Source: a virus
DNA length: 21,893 bases
Strand: one strand, 5' to 3'
Virus record (IMG/VR): IMGVR_UViG_3300027573_000129
Coordinates: 1-21,893 of that record
The notes under the pieces were generated by a model. It was not told the DNA's origin and made no database searches. It worked only from the letters and a program-made list of their open reading frames with translations. Within the stretch, counting starts at the first letter, position 1; each line of letters starts with the position of its first letter. A program made the position numbers and the translations under genes. Below, piece after piece: positions 13,879-21,454 of the stretch.

Positions 13879-13998
13879 TTCAACGGTCATCCATACGATA
13901 GGGTTTACGCCAAGCAACGATATTGCTCTATCTGCGATGCCGAGAAATCAAAACGTCTAAGGGCAAAGTGGAGAGCCGAAGGAGTATTCAAAATATGA
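13867..13998 (+). pseudogene. Antisense remnant of a zinc-finger/HNH-type protein
   Basis: On the plus strand, 43 codons after a TAG at 13864 and ending TGA at 13996-13998 read as a coherent basic zinc-finger-like segment: NGHPYDRVYAKQRYCSICDA followed by EKSKRLRAKWRAEGVFKI. This fits the 'CxxGHP(Y/F)......RxCxxC....' fingers found in phage HNH endonucleases, with the first Cys replaced (HFNGH). There is no start codon in the frame and no upstream continuation. The segment lies between the ends of two minus-strand fibre-like genes, overlaps the start of one and the stop of the other by a few bases, and is richer in A+T than its flanks. It is probably the end of an inserted HNH gene. Confidence 0.5.
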
Positions 13999-14383
13999 AG
14001 TGATACAAATCTCCGCTTTCGACATCTATATACACGTCTCCATTTTTGCCCGTTTGTTCCGGCGCGCCGCGGCCACAATAAATCAGACTGCCCGGCGTGC
14101 CAGCCGCGCCCGGCGCACCGTCATGCACCTCTGTGAGCCGAGCGGCGACCGCATCAGTCAATGCTCTCTCGGCGTTGGCCGCGCGAAGTTCAAACTCAGC
14201 CCGGCTTGCCTGCAATGCTGCCATTTCTGCCCTGATCTCGGCGTGCAGCACGGACGCAGCGAGCCGTAATTCGCGTTCGGCGCGGCCGGCTATAGCGCCG
14301 AGTTCTTCGGCGATGATCTCAAGCGGCGACGGCGACACGATGGCCTGACCGGACGGCGGATAGGACGCCTTGCTTAACTGCAT
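13988..14383 (-). CDS. Coiled-coil protein with short collagen-like C terminus
   Basis: About 131 residues from ATG at 14383 (GAGAG upstream), overlapping the end of the portal gene by 65 nt; a GTG at 14338 with AGG upstream would cut the overlap to 20 nt. Residues about 20-90 form a long coiled coil (ISAEELGAIAGR-like start as LEIIAEELGAIAGRAERELR, then AEIRAEMAALQASRAEFELR). Then come GAPGAAGTPGSL and the fibre motif TGKNGDVYIDVESGDLYHFI, where it stops abruptly. In fibres this last motif usually continues into a longer domain, so the C terminus may have been cut by the neighbouring insertion. Probably a neck- or head-associated fibre or its fragment. Confidence 0.55.
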   Translation of the reverse strand: MQLSKASYPPSGQAIVSPSPLEIIAEELGAIAGRAERELRLAASVLHAEIRAEMAALQASRAEFELRAANAERALTDAVAARLTEVHDGAPGAAGTPGSLIYCGRGAPEQTGKNGDVYIDVESGDLYHFIF

Positions 14384-15746
14384 CGCCACTCTCGTCAGCA
14401 TCGTCCTCGGCATCCTCGGCATCTGCACCGGCAGGCGGCGCCGATGGCGGCGCATCCGGCCGCGGCGTCGGTTCCGGCACTTTGTCCCAGGCGCTCAGCG
14501 GAACGATCTGCTGCTGCACGCGCGGCTCGTCGCCGAACGGCATCGCCGGCAAATCTTCCTTCGCGCGCGCTTCGTTAGGCGAGAAAATCCCGCCCTGCAC
14601 GCCCCTCGCCAGCCCCTCGATGCGATCACGGAAGTTCGCCCGCAGCAACGCCTCCAGATCCAGCTCCAGATAATCATCGGGCCAGCCGGCGAGTGCGAAC
14701 AGCCGCCCGAAGCCGTCCTCGATCAGGTTTGCGCCGGAACCCAGCCCGGTGGACACCCAGAAGCCCATCATGCTTTCGGTCGAGCCCTGCGGCCCGGCCG
14801 AGTTCTGCAAGCTCAGCATCGGCAGCGGCACCCGGTACGCCGTGGCGATGCGCTGGTCGCTGATCTGCAAAAACTCCGCAAGCTGCGCGTCGCGGCTGTT
14901 CACCACGGCCGGAACCCACTTCATTCCGTCCGTCAGGATCGGCGTGCCGCCGCTGTTCGGTCCCTGCGTCTGCCGGTTCCAGCTTTCGCGCAGCTTCAGC
15001 GCCGCATCCGGGTTGTCGTGATAGCTGATGTCGGTCTGGATGACGCCCGATGGCCGCCCCTGGTTCTGTAAATAGGCCAGGTTGTGCGCCAGCACCGCAT
15101 TCGAGGCGGCCTCCTCCAGCAGCGATGCTTGCAACGGCGCGATGCCCCGCAGCGGGTTGCGCGGGTCGGGAAAGCGCAAGTGCAGCACGTCGCGCGCCGG
15201 CACCTGTTGCAACGCCGCCCGGTTGTCGGCGTACAGCCGCTCGACAATCGCATTGCCGGCCAGCGAATAGTAAAGCTCGCCGCTCGCGCCGACAGCCACC
15301 GAGCAGGCCCGCGGGTCCATCAGGTGGATCTCGGATATCTCGTAACGCTTGTTGCGGATCGCCAGCCCGAAGGCGGCACCCTCGCCGTAAAGGCAGTCGG
15401 TGAGATAGAGAAAGAAATCGCTCGGGCTCTGATAGCTGTTCGGTTTGCGCAGAATGCGCGACAGCGCCGAGTTCGTGACGCGATCCCGCCCCCCCTTGCC
15501 GTCGCTCTGCCAGTGCGTGCCGGGGCACATGCTGATGGTTTGCGCGTAAGCCTGCCGGCAGGCATAGACCACGGCCGACGAGCCATAGGGCAGCGGGTCG
15601 TGTCCGCATTGCCAGTAATTGAGCGGCCAGCTCGCCGGGACCACGCCGCCGCCCAGCGGCAGCACAAACCCCGGCATGAGCTGCTTCTGACGCGGGCCGA
15701 AGATGCGGCGAACCGCACCCGTCGCCCGCGCCATCAGTTGCGCCAT
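14319..15746 (-). CDS. Portal protein (HK97 family)
   Basis: A 475-residue protein starting ATG at 15746, directly after the upstream TAA. It matches the HK97-type portal layout: an N-terminal segment VVYACRQAYAQTISMCPGTH, a stretch SALSRILRKPNSYQSPSDFF with YLTDCLYGEGAAFGLAIRNK, then LYYSLAGNAIVERL and DVLHLRFPDPRNPLRGIAPL, a channel-helix region, GMKWVPAVVNSRDAQLAEFL with RIATAYRVPLPMLSL, and the typical late segment GGIFSPNEARAKEDLPAMPF. The last 60 residues are Pro/Asp/Glu-rich and disordered. Twelve copies form the DNA channel at one vertex. Here it follows the capsid gene instead of preceding it. Confidence 0.92.
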   Translation of the reverse strand: MAQLMARATGAVRRIFGPRQKQLMPGFVLPLGGGVVPASWPLNYWQCGHDPLPYGSSAVVYACRQAYAQTISMCPGTHWQSDGKGGRDRVTNSALSRILRKPNSYQSPSDFFLYLTDCLYGEGAAFGLAIRNKRYEISEIHLMDPRACSVAVGASGELYYSLAGNAIVERLYADNRAALQQVPARDVLHLRFPDPRNPLRGIAPLQASLLEEAASNAVLAHNLAYLQNQGRPSGVIQTDISYHDNPDAALKLRESWNRQTQGPNSGGTPILTDGMKWVPAVVNSRDAQLAEFLQISDQRIATAYRVPLPMLSLQNSAGPQGSTESMMGFWVSTGLGSGANLIEDGFGRLFALAGWPDDYLELDLEALLRANFRDRIEGLARGVQGGIFSPNEARAKEDLPAMPFGDEPRVQQQIVPLSAWDKVPEPTPRPDAPPSAPPAGADAEDAEDDADESGDAVKQGVLSAVRSGHRVAVAA

Positions 15747-16091
15747 TTAGGGCTTGTCGGGCTGGCGCGGTTCGGGGCGCGGCACGCTGCGCTCGGGCTG
15801 CCGGGCCGTGGACCCGCCGAGCGGCGGCTCCGGCGGCGGCTTTTCTTCCGGCGGCAGCGGCATGCCCGGCTTCAGGTCCGTGTCAACCGGCGACGCGAGA
15901 TAGGCCGCCTGTAACGCAGCAGACGGCATCTCAGGTGCGCTCGGCGCGGCCTTTTCGTCCGGGTGCATCAGCCCGAGCTTTGTCTTGTCGTTCTCCTCCT
16001 GCGTCGGCGTCGGCACCGATTGCTCGGTTACTGCCAGCGTCATGTTCGTCAGGTTCGCCCGCCGCGCTTTGTCCTGCTCGTAATCCGGCAT
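15747..16091 (-). CDS. Pro-rich, mostly disordered protein between capsid and portal
   Basis: A 114-residue protein, start ATG at 16091 fixed by AAAGGAG 8 nt upstream. The first 20 residues are charged (MPDYEQDKARRANLTNMTLA); the remainder is rich in Pro, Glu, Gln and Ser (PLPPEEKPPPEPPLGG, then ERSVPRPEPRQPDKP) and is predicted by composition to be unstructured. There is no membrane segment or catalytic motif. Genes of this type near capsid genes can be scaffold-like or head-decorating proteins, but since a protease-capsid fusion with its own coiled-coil delta region is present, a scaffold is not needed. No function can be assigned. Confidence 0.55.
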   Translation of the reverse strand: MPDYEQDKARRANLTNMTLAVTEQSVPTPTQEENDKTKLGLMHPDEKAAPSAPEMPSAALQAAYLASPVDTDLKPGMPLPPEEKPPPEPPLGGSTARQPERSVPRPEPRQPDKP

Positions 16092-16111
16092 CAGCCGTCT
16101 CCTTTGTGGTG

Positions 16112-16139
16112 AGCCTGCCCCACAACTGCAGGGCAGGCT
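16112..16139 (-). terminator. Strong hairpin after the capsid gene
   Basis: A perfect 9-bp stem, AGCCTGCCC at 16112-16120 and GGGCAGGCT at 16131-16139, with a 10-nt loop, 32 nt after the capsid stop in the transcription direction. It is one of few real gaps in the operon (80 bp). No T run follows, so it is more likely to protect or process the capsid mRNA 3' end, or to terminate weakly, than to stop transcription. Confidence 0.5.
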
Positions 16140-16171
16140 GTCGCCATGAGTAACGCCGCCGCTTCAAAGCC

Positions 16172-18121
16172 TCACCAACTCACCGATTGCGTCCACGCCA
16201 CCGTGCCGGTGCGCCGCAGCCCCCAGTTCATCGGCAGGATCATCCGAAGCGCGAGGCTGTCAGTCTGGAACATCGAGCGGCTCGGGCTGGCGACGACACC
16301 GGAACCCTGCGCGCCGGTCACCAGTTGCAGCGGCGTCGTGTCCTCGAAATGCAGGGTCGCCTGGTCGGACACATCGAAGCGGGGATCATCTCCCGTCACC
16401 GACATGAAATCGTCGGCGTTGAGCAGGATCACCATCCCCGCCGTTACGGTGCTCGACACGATCACCGGGTAGCCCATCAGGGTGTTGCTGGTGATCTCGC
16501 TGCGGAACGGGAAATCCGTTGCCGCGGTGCCCTGCGTCAGCAGGATCGAGTTCTTTTGCACCGGGTGCATGATCCACACCGGCTTGACGAAGGCATTCGC
16601 CGTCGCCAACACCGCGGTCAGCGCTTTGATATCGCCGACCAGCGCCGCAAACCCGCCGCCCGCGGTTGCCGTCGTGGCGCTGACGTTGTAGCGGATGCCG
16701 GCCGGGCGGATGGCGCTCGATATGATGTTGTCGATCAGCACCGAATCCACCGACGCCTGCGTGTCGTCCTGAATCAGTTGACGCAGGATCACCTCGATTT
16801 GCGGCGTCGAATGCTCGGCGATCTCGCGGGTGTAGCTCACGATGACGGCCATCTTTTTCAAGCCGAGCGTAATCGGCGTGAAGGCGGCCTGCCGCACCGG
16901 GATGGGCGCACCTTCCGCGACGAACGAGCCCGCCACGGTCGGCGTCGCCACCCGTGTCGGCATGCTGATCTGAGCAAACCGCCCCAAGGTCGCCCGGAAC
17001 CCGTAGGGCGCCAGCAACCCATAAATGCCGCCCGGCAACAGCGTGTTGACGAACTCGCCGTACTGCGTCGCAGCCAGCGTGTCGGCCCATCCGCTCGTCG
17101 TCGTAGTGGCCGGCGCCGTCGCCGTCCTGACGTACCAGTCGTGCGTCGCCTTGGTTACGTCGAAGTCGCCATAGCTGCCGTAAATGTCAGCCATCACCTT
17201 GTCGAGCGGCTCGTGCCTGACATGGCTCAGCACCTTGCCGACGCAGTGCCGGATGTAGAGAAAGCCCGGCTCCTCCTGCTTCTTCGGGATGGCCCACGAT
17301 TTCGGCGCCGCCGCCGGCAGCGGCTGGTTCGGCGCGTATACCGTCGTGCGGCTGGCCGGCACGGTGATCGGCTCGGCCTCGCCGCCCAGCGCCTTCTCGG
17401 CCCGCTCCCACGTCGTGATCTTGCCCTGTACCTCCTCGATCTTCGCCGTCAGGTCCGACAGCCGGCTAAGGTCGTTGTCGGGATCGACGCCGCCCATCTG
17501 GTCGCGCAATGCCACAAGCTCCTGCTGCGCGCCGGTAATTCTCTCGCTGATGTTCATGGGTTTCTGCTTTCGCGATACGTCACCTCGTTTGGCATGCACG
17601 CCATGAAACCCGCCCGTCGCCACCCGCTCTCCATCGGCATGCACGCCGAAGATCAGGCTTTGCCCTTGCGGGGAGATCCCGAGCGATTTCGCAATCGCCA
17701 GGGCATTCGGATTGGCGCCGACGCTGACGAGCGAACACTCGACCAACTCGGCTTCGAGAAAGCGGGTGCCGCCATTCTTCAGCGGCTCGAAATTGTCGCT
17801 GTGAAACCCGACGCTGACAGCGCGTGCGATGCCGGCCTTCACCAGCGCGTGGATCTCGCGCAACCGCTCGGACACCGGTTCCACCAGATCGAGCCAGCCG
17901 GTCAGCCGCCCCTTGCGGACGCCCACGTCGCGCCAGTGCCCGATCATGAATTTCGGGTCGTGCCCGAACAGCGCCACCGGGTGCTTGCGGAAGTTGTCGA
18001 GCTGCCAGCCCTGCGGCTCGATGATGTCGCCCATCCGGTCCAGGCTGGCATCGCTCATCACATATTCGAGCGGATCGTCGGCAGGCGGCGGCGCCGCCGA
18101 CCGCTTTTGTCGGATCTGCAT
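16172..18121 (-). CDS. Prohead protease-major capsid protein fusion (HK97 type)
   Basis: A 649-residue protein starting ATG at 18121, GGGAG 7 nt upstream. Residues 1-160 are a prohead protease of the HK97/U35 (S78) type: His54 in VALFGHD, Ser103 in IARAVSVGF, and Glu125/Glu128 in AELVECSLVSVGANPNA, the positions expected for its Ser-His-Glu triad. Residues about 160-190 form a linker, then 191-245 a coiled-coil delta-like region (ISERITGAQQELVALRDQMG). From about 300 on is the HK97-fold capsid protein, with PTRVATPTVAGSFVAEGAPI, then IVSYTREIAEHSTPQIEVIL and NTLMGYPVIVSSTV. An internal ATG at 17557 lacks a good ribosome site. Presumably the protease frees the capsid part during maturation. 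No ATG or stop separates the domains. Confidence 0.9.
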   Translation of the reverse strand: MQIRQKRSAAPPPADDPLEYVMSDASLDRMGDIIEPQGWQLDNFRKHPVALFGHDPKFMIGHWRDVGVRKGRLTGWLDLVEPVSERLREIHALVKAGIARAVSVGFHSDNFEPLKNGGTRFLEAELVECSLVSVGANPNALAIAKSLGISPQGQSLIFGVHADGERVATGGFHGVHAKRGDVSRKQKPMNISERITGAQQELVALRDQMGGVDPDNDLSRLSDLTAKIEEVQGKITTWERAEKALGGEAEPITVPASRTTVYAPNQPLPAAAPKSWAIPKKQEEPGFLYIRHCVGKVLSHVRHEPLDKVMADIYGSYGDFDVTKATHDWYVRTATAPATTTTSGWADTLAATQYGEFVNTLLPGGIYGLLAPYGFRATLGRFAQISMPTRVATPTVAGSFVAEGAPIPVRQAAFTPITLGLKKMAVIVSYTREIAEHSTPQIEVILRQLIQDDTQASVDSVLIDNIISSAIRPAGIRYNVSATTATAGGGFAALVGDIKALTAVLATANAFVKPVWIMHPVQKNSILLTQGTAATDFPFRSEITSNTLMGYPVIVSSTVTAGMVILLNADDFMSVTGDDPRFDVSDQATLHFEDTTPLQLVTGAQGSGVVASPSRSMFQTDSLALRMILPMNWGLRRTGTVAWTQSVSW

Positions 18122-18169
18122 GCAGTGCTCCCGAGCAGACGGCCGATGCCGTGCCCGCTGAGTGCGGTG

Positions 18170-19054
18170 TCAAAAACCCCAGAAAGAGCGCTGGTTGTTC
18201 ACCAACGCCGCCCGTTCCGGCGCCGTCAGGACGTAGTTGTTCCAGGCCACCGCCTCGACGTACTGACAGTTCGTCGTGAGGCCCCCGAGCACCCCCATGC
18301 TGCCCGCCGCCACATCAGTGCCGCCCGTCGCGTTCGTCGTCTCGACGTCGTCAATCCTGAAGATCGAAGACGCCGCCCCGGCAATCACCCCGAGCGCCGA
18401 GTGCCACGCATTCTCCGGCACCGCAGCATTCGTGTGTATCGTCACGCTGGCCGACTGCAGCAACCAGCTCGCCAGGACGCCGCCAGTCAGAATCCGGATG
18501 CCGTTGTTCAGCCGGATCGGCGTGCAGGTGCCGTTGCCGGCCGTCCGCTTCGCCACCCCGCTCAACGACGCAATCCCCGTCGTCGGCGTCACGCCGGCCG
18601 CCGTTATCACCAGGTCCGTGTTGGTCTCGGTCTGAAAACACGGCAAGCCGGCCGGCGTGCAGTTAAACACCAGGGTCGGCTGGTTCGCCGCCGTCGCCTG
18701 CACAATGTCCCGCGCGGCGCCACTCTGATCGTACCACTTCGTACCAAAACACGGCGTTGCGGCACAGTGCGCCAAAGCCGCCGCCGTATCTATCGGCGCG
18801 CCGGTGAACGAGGTAAAGCCGAGGAAGTAGATGTCCGTCTCGGCGTTGTCGGATGCCCGCCGGATGCGGATCGCCGGCCCCGCATAAGCCGAGCGCAGCG
18901 CGCGGAAAGAGTAAGCGCCGGTCGGCGTCGTAAAAGTGTCCAGCGGCGGCGCCGCCGCAGCCGCCACAATCCGATGCCCGCGATACGGAGCGTGCATGCG
19001 CGCCTCGGCCGCGTGCGCTACCAGCGCTAGCAGCAGCCCGACGATTAGGAACAC
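18170..19054 (-). CDS. Exported-looking GH54/ArfB-like beta protein
   Basis: A 294-residue protein starting GTG at 19054, two nucleotides after TAA of the gene before. The first 20 residues, MFLIVGLLLALVAHAAEARM, form a hydrophobic segment with A-x-A sites, resembling a Sec signal peptide though short in positive n-region charge. Residues 48-66 (YSFRALRSAYAGPAIRIRR) and 107-112 (WYDQSG) match the opening of the alpha-L-arabinofuranosidase B (GH54) catalytic-domain fold, a jelly roll also used in phage tail proteins for glycan binding. Six Cys residues follow the signal, an even number compatible with disulfides. The GH54 catalytic residues cannot be confirmed, so binding rather than cleavage is likely. 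Confidence 0.65.
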   Translation of the reverse strand: MFLIVGLLLALVAHAAEARMHAPYRGHRIVAAAAAPPLDTFTTPTGAYSFRALRSAYAGPAIRIRRASDNAETDIYFLGFTSFTGAPIDTAAALAHCAATPCFGTKWYDQSGAARDIVQATAANQPTLVFNCTPAGLPCFQTETNTDLVITAAGVTPTTGIASLSGVAKRTAGNGTCTPIRLNNGIRILTGGVLASWLLQSASVTIHTNAAVPENAWHSALGVIAGAASSIFRIDDVETTNATGGTDVAAGSMGVLGGLTTNCQYVEAVAWNNYVLTAPERAALVNNQRSFWGF

Positions 19055-19057
19055 TAC

Positions 19058-19417
19058 TTACAGCCCCGTGCCGGGCGTGACGTAGAGCGTCGCGGTGCCG
19101 CTGGCGGTGATGCCGGCAACGTGCGTGTTCTGGCAGCCCAGAATTTCGACGCTGCCCGGCGCCACCGGCAATCCCGAGGCAGTGGTGGCAACCACCGTCA
19201 CATCGCCGCAATTCACAAACACCGCGACGCTGCCGGCATTGTAAAGCCGCACATTCGGCACGCCCGGCACGGCCGTCTGCAACTGCACCCGGCTCGTCGT
19301 GCCGGTTGCCGATAGCGTTACGGTGGCGGCACCGTCGGTGCGGAATGCCTGTTGCGCCGCCGCCGCTCCCGGCAGCAACAGCAATGCCAATGCGATGGGC
19401 GCAATGCGTTTGGTCAT
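19058..19417 (-). CDS. Small beta-rich protein with Sec signal peptide
   Basis: A 119-residue protein. ATG at 19417 is preferred because it directly opens a signal peptide, MTKRIAPIALALLLLPGAAA, cleavable after Ala21 before QQ; a TTG at 19444 overlapping the terminase stop would add 9 residues in front. The mature part (about 98 residues) is strand-rich: RTDGAATVTLSATGTTSRVQ, PGVPNVRLYNAGSVAVFVNC, APGSVEILGCQNTHVAGITA, ending GTATLYVTPGTGL. This pattern looks like the small decoration or fibre-base proteins of phage heads. Two Cys could form a disulfide. Located between the terminase and capsid genes. A phage head protein with a signal peptide would be unexpected. Confidence 0.6.
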   Translation of the reverse strand: MTKRIAPIALALLLLPGAAAAQQAFRTDGAATVTLSATGTTSRVQLQTAVPGVPNVRLYNAGSVAVFVNCGDVTVVATTASGLPVAPGSVEILGCQNTHVAGITASGTATLYVTPGTGL

Positions 19418-19436
19418 GCGATCAGTGCCTCGATGC

Positions 19437-20987
19437 TCAGACAATCATGGTCTCGAGGTTTACCCGGCCGCGCGCCAGCGGCACCACGCCGCGCGCCATC
19501 TCCAATGCCACCATGCCGTCGATGCGGCTCGATGACAGCGCCTTGTGGAGCTTGCGATTGCCCGCGGCATCGCTCCACACCACGGCACCAGCCGCATTCA
19601 TCGTCAGCACCGGGTGCATCCCGTGCGCCAATTTCTTGTTCAGCAGATCACTCTCAAGCTCGCGCAGCGCCGGGCTCATGCTCGCCACGCCCTGCCCGAA
19701 CTCCACGAACTTCGCCATGTCGGCCTCGCCGAAGCCAACCTTCGCCAGCCACGGTTTCAGATGCTTCCAGCCCCACCTGTCAAAACCAATCTTACGCACG
19801 TCATATCGTGCAAACACATCGCGTAAATACTCAGCGACAAACTCATATTCGACGCTCTGGCCGGGAGCGGTATGCAAATACCCTTCCTTGTGCCACTGGT
19901 CATACGGCACCCGGTCGGCTCGAGCTTTCGTTGAAAGCCCTTGGCCCGGCAGCCAGAAGGTCGGGTGTACCTGCCATACGCCACCCACATCGCCGATCAG
20001 CACCAGCGCCGTGAGATCCGCCACGCTCGACAGATCGAGCCCGCCATACACCGGCACGCCGTCTATCGGCAGCGGCGCCGCACCGCACGACGCCCAAACG
20101 CTCGCCGACACAAACGGGTTGTTGGCTTCTACCCGCCGATTGCAAATGAGGTTCTCGTATTCCGCCTGTCGCGACGGCATACGCTTTGCGTCTGCCGCCA
20201 TAGCCAGCACTTCGTCTTTGTTCATAAAGATATCGAAGGCTGGGTTGGCTGCTCGTATCGCCTCCTCGGAAAACGGGTCCATTTCAGCCGGCGCAGATTG
20301 AAACCGGAGCACCGTCCTTGGATCGTGACCAGCCGCTGCGTCGTCAATCAGGATCGATAGCAAGTCATTCTCTGTCGAAGCCTGCGTGCTGATGATGATC
20401 GACAACGGTTGCGACTGCGCACCCGTGGCCGTCTCCAGCGCCTCATACAAACTCGATCTCGGCCCGCGCACTTGTCCTAACTCATCGAACAATGTCAGCA
20501 CCGGGCTTAGTCCAAACGCCGTGGTTACTTCCGCCGACAGCGCACGGTACAGCGTTCCAAGATCACGGCAGATAAGCTGCTTGGCCGTATCCCGGATGGT
20601 AACGCATTCGGACAATATCGGATTCAGACGCACAATTTTTGCAGCGAGGGAAAAGATTATTCCCGCCTGCTCCCGCGATTGCGCGGCGCTGTAAAGCTGG
20701 CTATTCGGTTTGGCCTCCGGTCCACAGAGGTGCAGCAGAAGGATCAGCGCACTCTCGGTAGTCTTTGCATTCTTGCGCCCGCGGGAAATGATCGCTCGGC
20801 GCGTGCCGGCCGGATTGTCGTAAATTGCCCGAAAGTCGTCCCTCATAAACGCCGCCATCTTCAGCGGCTGGCCGACATACGTCCCCTCGGGAACCCGACA
20901 AAACTCCTCTACCCATTTAATGTTTCTTTCGGCGCGCGTTTCTTGTACGGCCGGCGGTTTGCTAGTTGCTCGCCTACCGTCGCCCAT
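19437..20987 (-). CDS. terL: Terminase large subunit (Terminase_1/YmfN type)
   Basis: A 516-residue packaging motor from ATG at 20987; a TTG at 20993 would add two residues. The conserved opening RNIKWVEEFCRVPEGTYVGQ (21-40) shows the N terminus is needed even though it overlaps the HNH gene. Walker A is the variant SRGRKNAKT (68-76), Walker B is VLTLFDE (163-169), with the catalytic Glu169. The C-terminal nuclease has acidic residues Asp318 in GGLDLS, Asp403 in GFDRWGW and Asp490 in RIDGMVALEMA. It uses ATP to translocate DNA into the prohead and cuts concatemers. The stop overlaps the TTG alternative of the next gene. Confidence 0.93.
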   Translation of the reverse strand: MGDGRRATSKPPAVQETRAERNIKWVEEFCRVPEGTYVGQPLKMAAFMRDDFRAIYDNPAGTRRAIISRGRKNAKTTESALILLLHLCGPEAKPNSQLYSAAQSREQAGIIFSLAAKIVRLNPILSECVTIRDTAKQLICRDLGTLYRALSAEVTTAFGLSPVLTLFDELGQVRGPRSSLYEALETATGAQSQPLSIIISTQASTENDLLSILIDDAAAGHDPRTVLRFQSAPAEMDPFSEEAIRAANPAFDIFMNKDEVLAMAADAKRMPSRQAEYENLICNRRVEANNPFVSASVWASCGAAPLPIDGVPVYGGLDLSSVADLTALVLIGDVGGVWQVHPTFWLPGQGLSTKARADRVPYDQWHKEGYLHTAPGQSVEYEFVAEYLRDVFARYDVRKIGFDRWGWKHLKPWLAKVGFGEADMAKFVEFGQGVASMSPALRELESDLLNKKLAHGMHPVLTMNAAGAVVWSDAAGNRKLHKALSSSRIDGMVALEMARGVVPLARGRVNLETMIV

Positions 20988-21445
20988 CGACAATTCCCAG
21001 GTTCATAATCACCGTTAGTGTCTATCCGGTCGAGCGAGAGCCCAATCGGTGGCTCGCCCATGTCGCAAAGAAAGTTCTCGAATGTATCCCATCGCTGGCA
21101 AACCTTGATACCACGCCCACCGTAATATTCGAATGCATGGTTTTTTGCGTCCTGGCATCTCTGCCGCATGCCATACCAAGTGGTATAAGCTCGCGTCTGC
21201 CTGCGCGCCGCAGTGTGTCCGTGCTTCAGCCTCGATGTCAGTCCGAAGCCAGCAACAACTTCCTTAAGAAGGCAACCGCACGACCGTGTATGCCCAGTGC
21301 GCAGATGCCCACCGCTGACATTGCAGTACTTTCCGCAGTCGCACAAACAGAGCCATCTTGCCTGGCCATCTGCCGCGCGGCCTACCTGGGCTATAACTAG
21401 AAGGCGACCGAACCGCTTTCTTTGTAATGCAATAACCCGAGCCAC
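20909..21445 (-). CDS. HNH endonuclease with Cys-rich N-terminal finger (AP2/HNH-like)
   Basis: A 178-residue protein from GTG at 21445, 9 nt after the terminase small subunit stop; no nearby ATG is in frame. Residues 31-58 carry the finger W.CLCDCGKYC followed by TGHTRSCGC, and residues 88-165 the phage HNH core: TTWYGMRQRC, YYGGRGIKVCQRW, SLDRIDTNGDYEPGNCRWAT and EQLANRR. This is the family of standalone homing-type HNH proteins. Its last 26 codons overlap the terminase large subunit in another frame. Position between the terminase subunits could mean a role in packaging, as for some HNH partners, but the architecture is more like a selfish homing endonuclease. Confidence 0.85.
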   Translation of the reverse strand: MARVIALQRKRFGRLLVIAQVGRAADGQARWLCLCDCGKYCNVSGGHLRTGHTRSCGCLLKEVVAGFGLTSRLKHGHTAARRQTRAYTTWYGMRQRCQDAKNHAFEYYGGRGIKVCQRWDTFENFLCDMGEPPIGLSLDRIDTNGDYEPGNCRWATVGEQLANRRPYKKRAPKETLNG

Positions 21446-21454
21446 CAGTATTAC

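Noticed and set aside
17557-17557. Internal ATG as a separate start of the capsid protein
   Set aside because: The preceding bases (GCAGAAACCC) are a poor ribosome site and no stop ends the protease domain, so a fusion is the simpler reading; kept only as a possibility.
18139-18152. Hairpin ACGGC-CGAT-GCCGT before the protease-capsid start
   Set aside because: Only 5 bp in GC-rich DNA and followed by an accessible Shine-Dalgarno; too weak to call as a regulatory element.
16187-19030. 947-codon plus-strand open frame opposite the capsid fusion and GH54-like genes
   Set aside because: Arg/His/Gly/Ala-rich antisense shadow; the minus-strand genes beneath have clear domains and ribosome sites.
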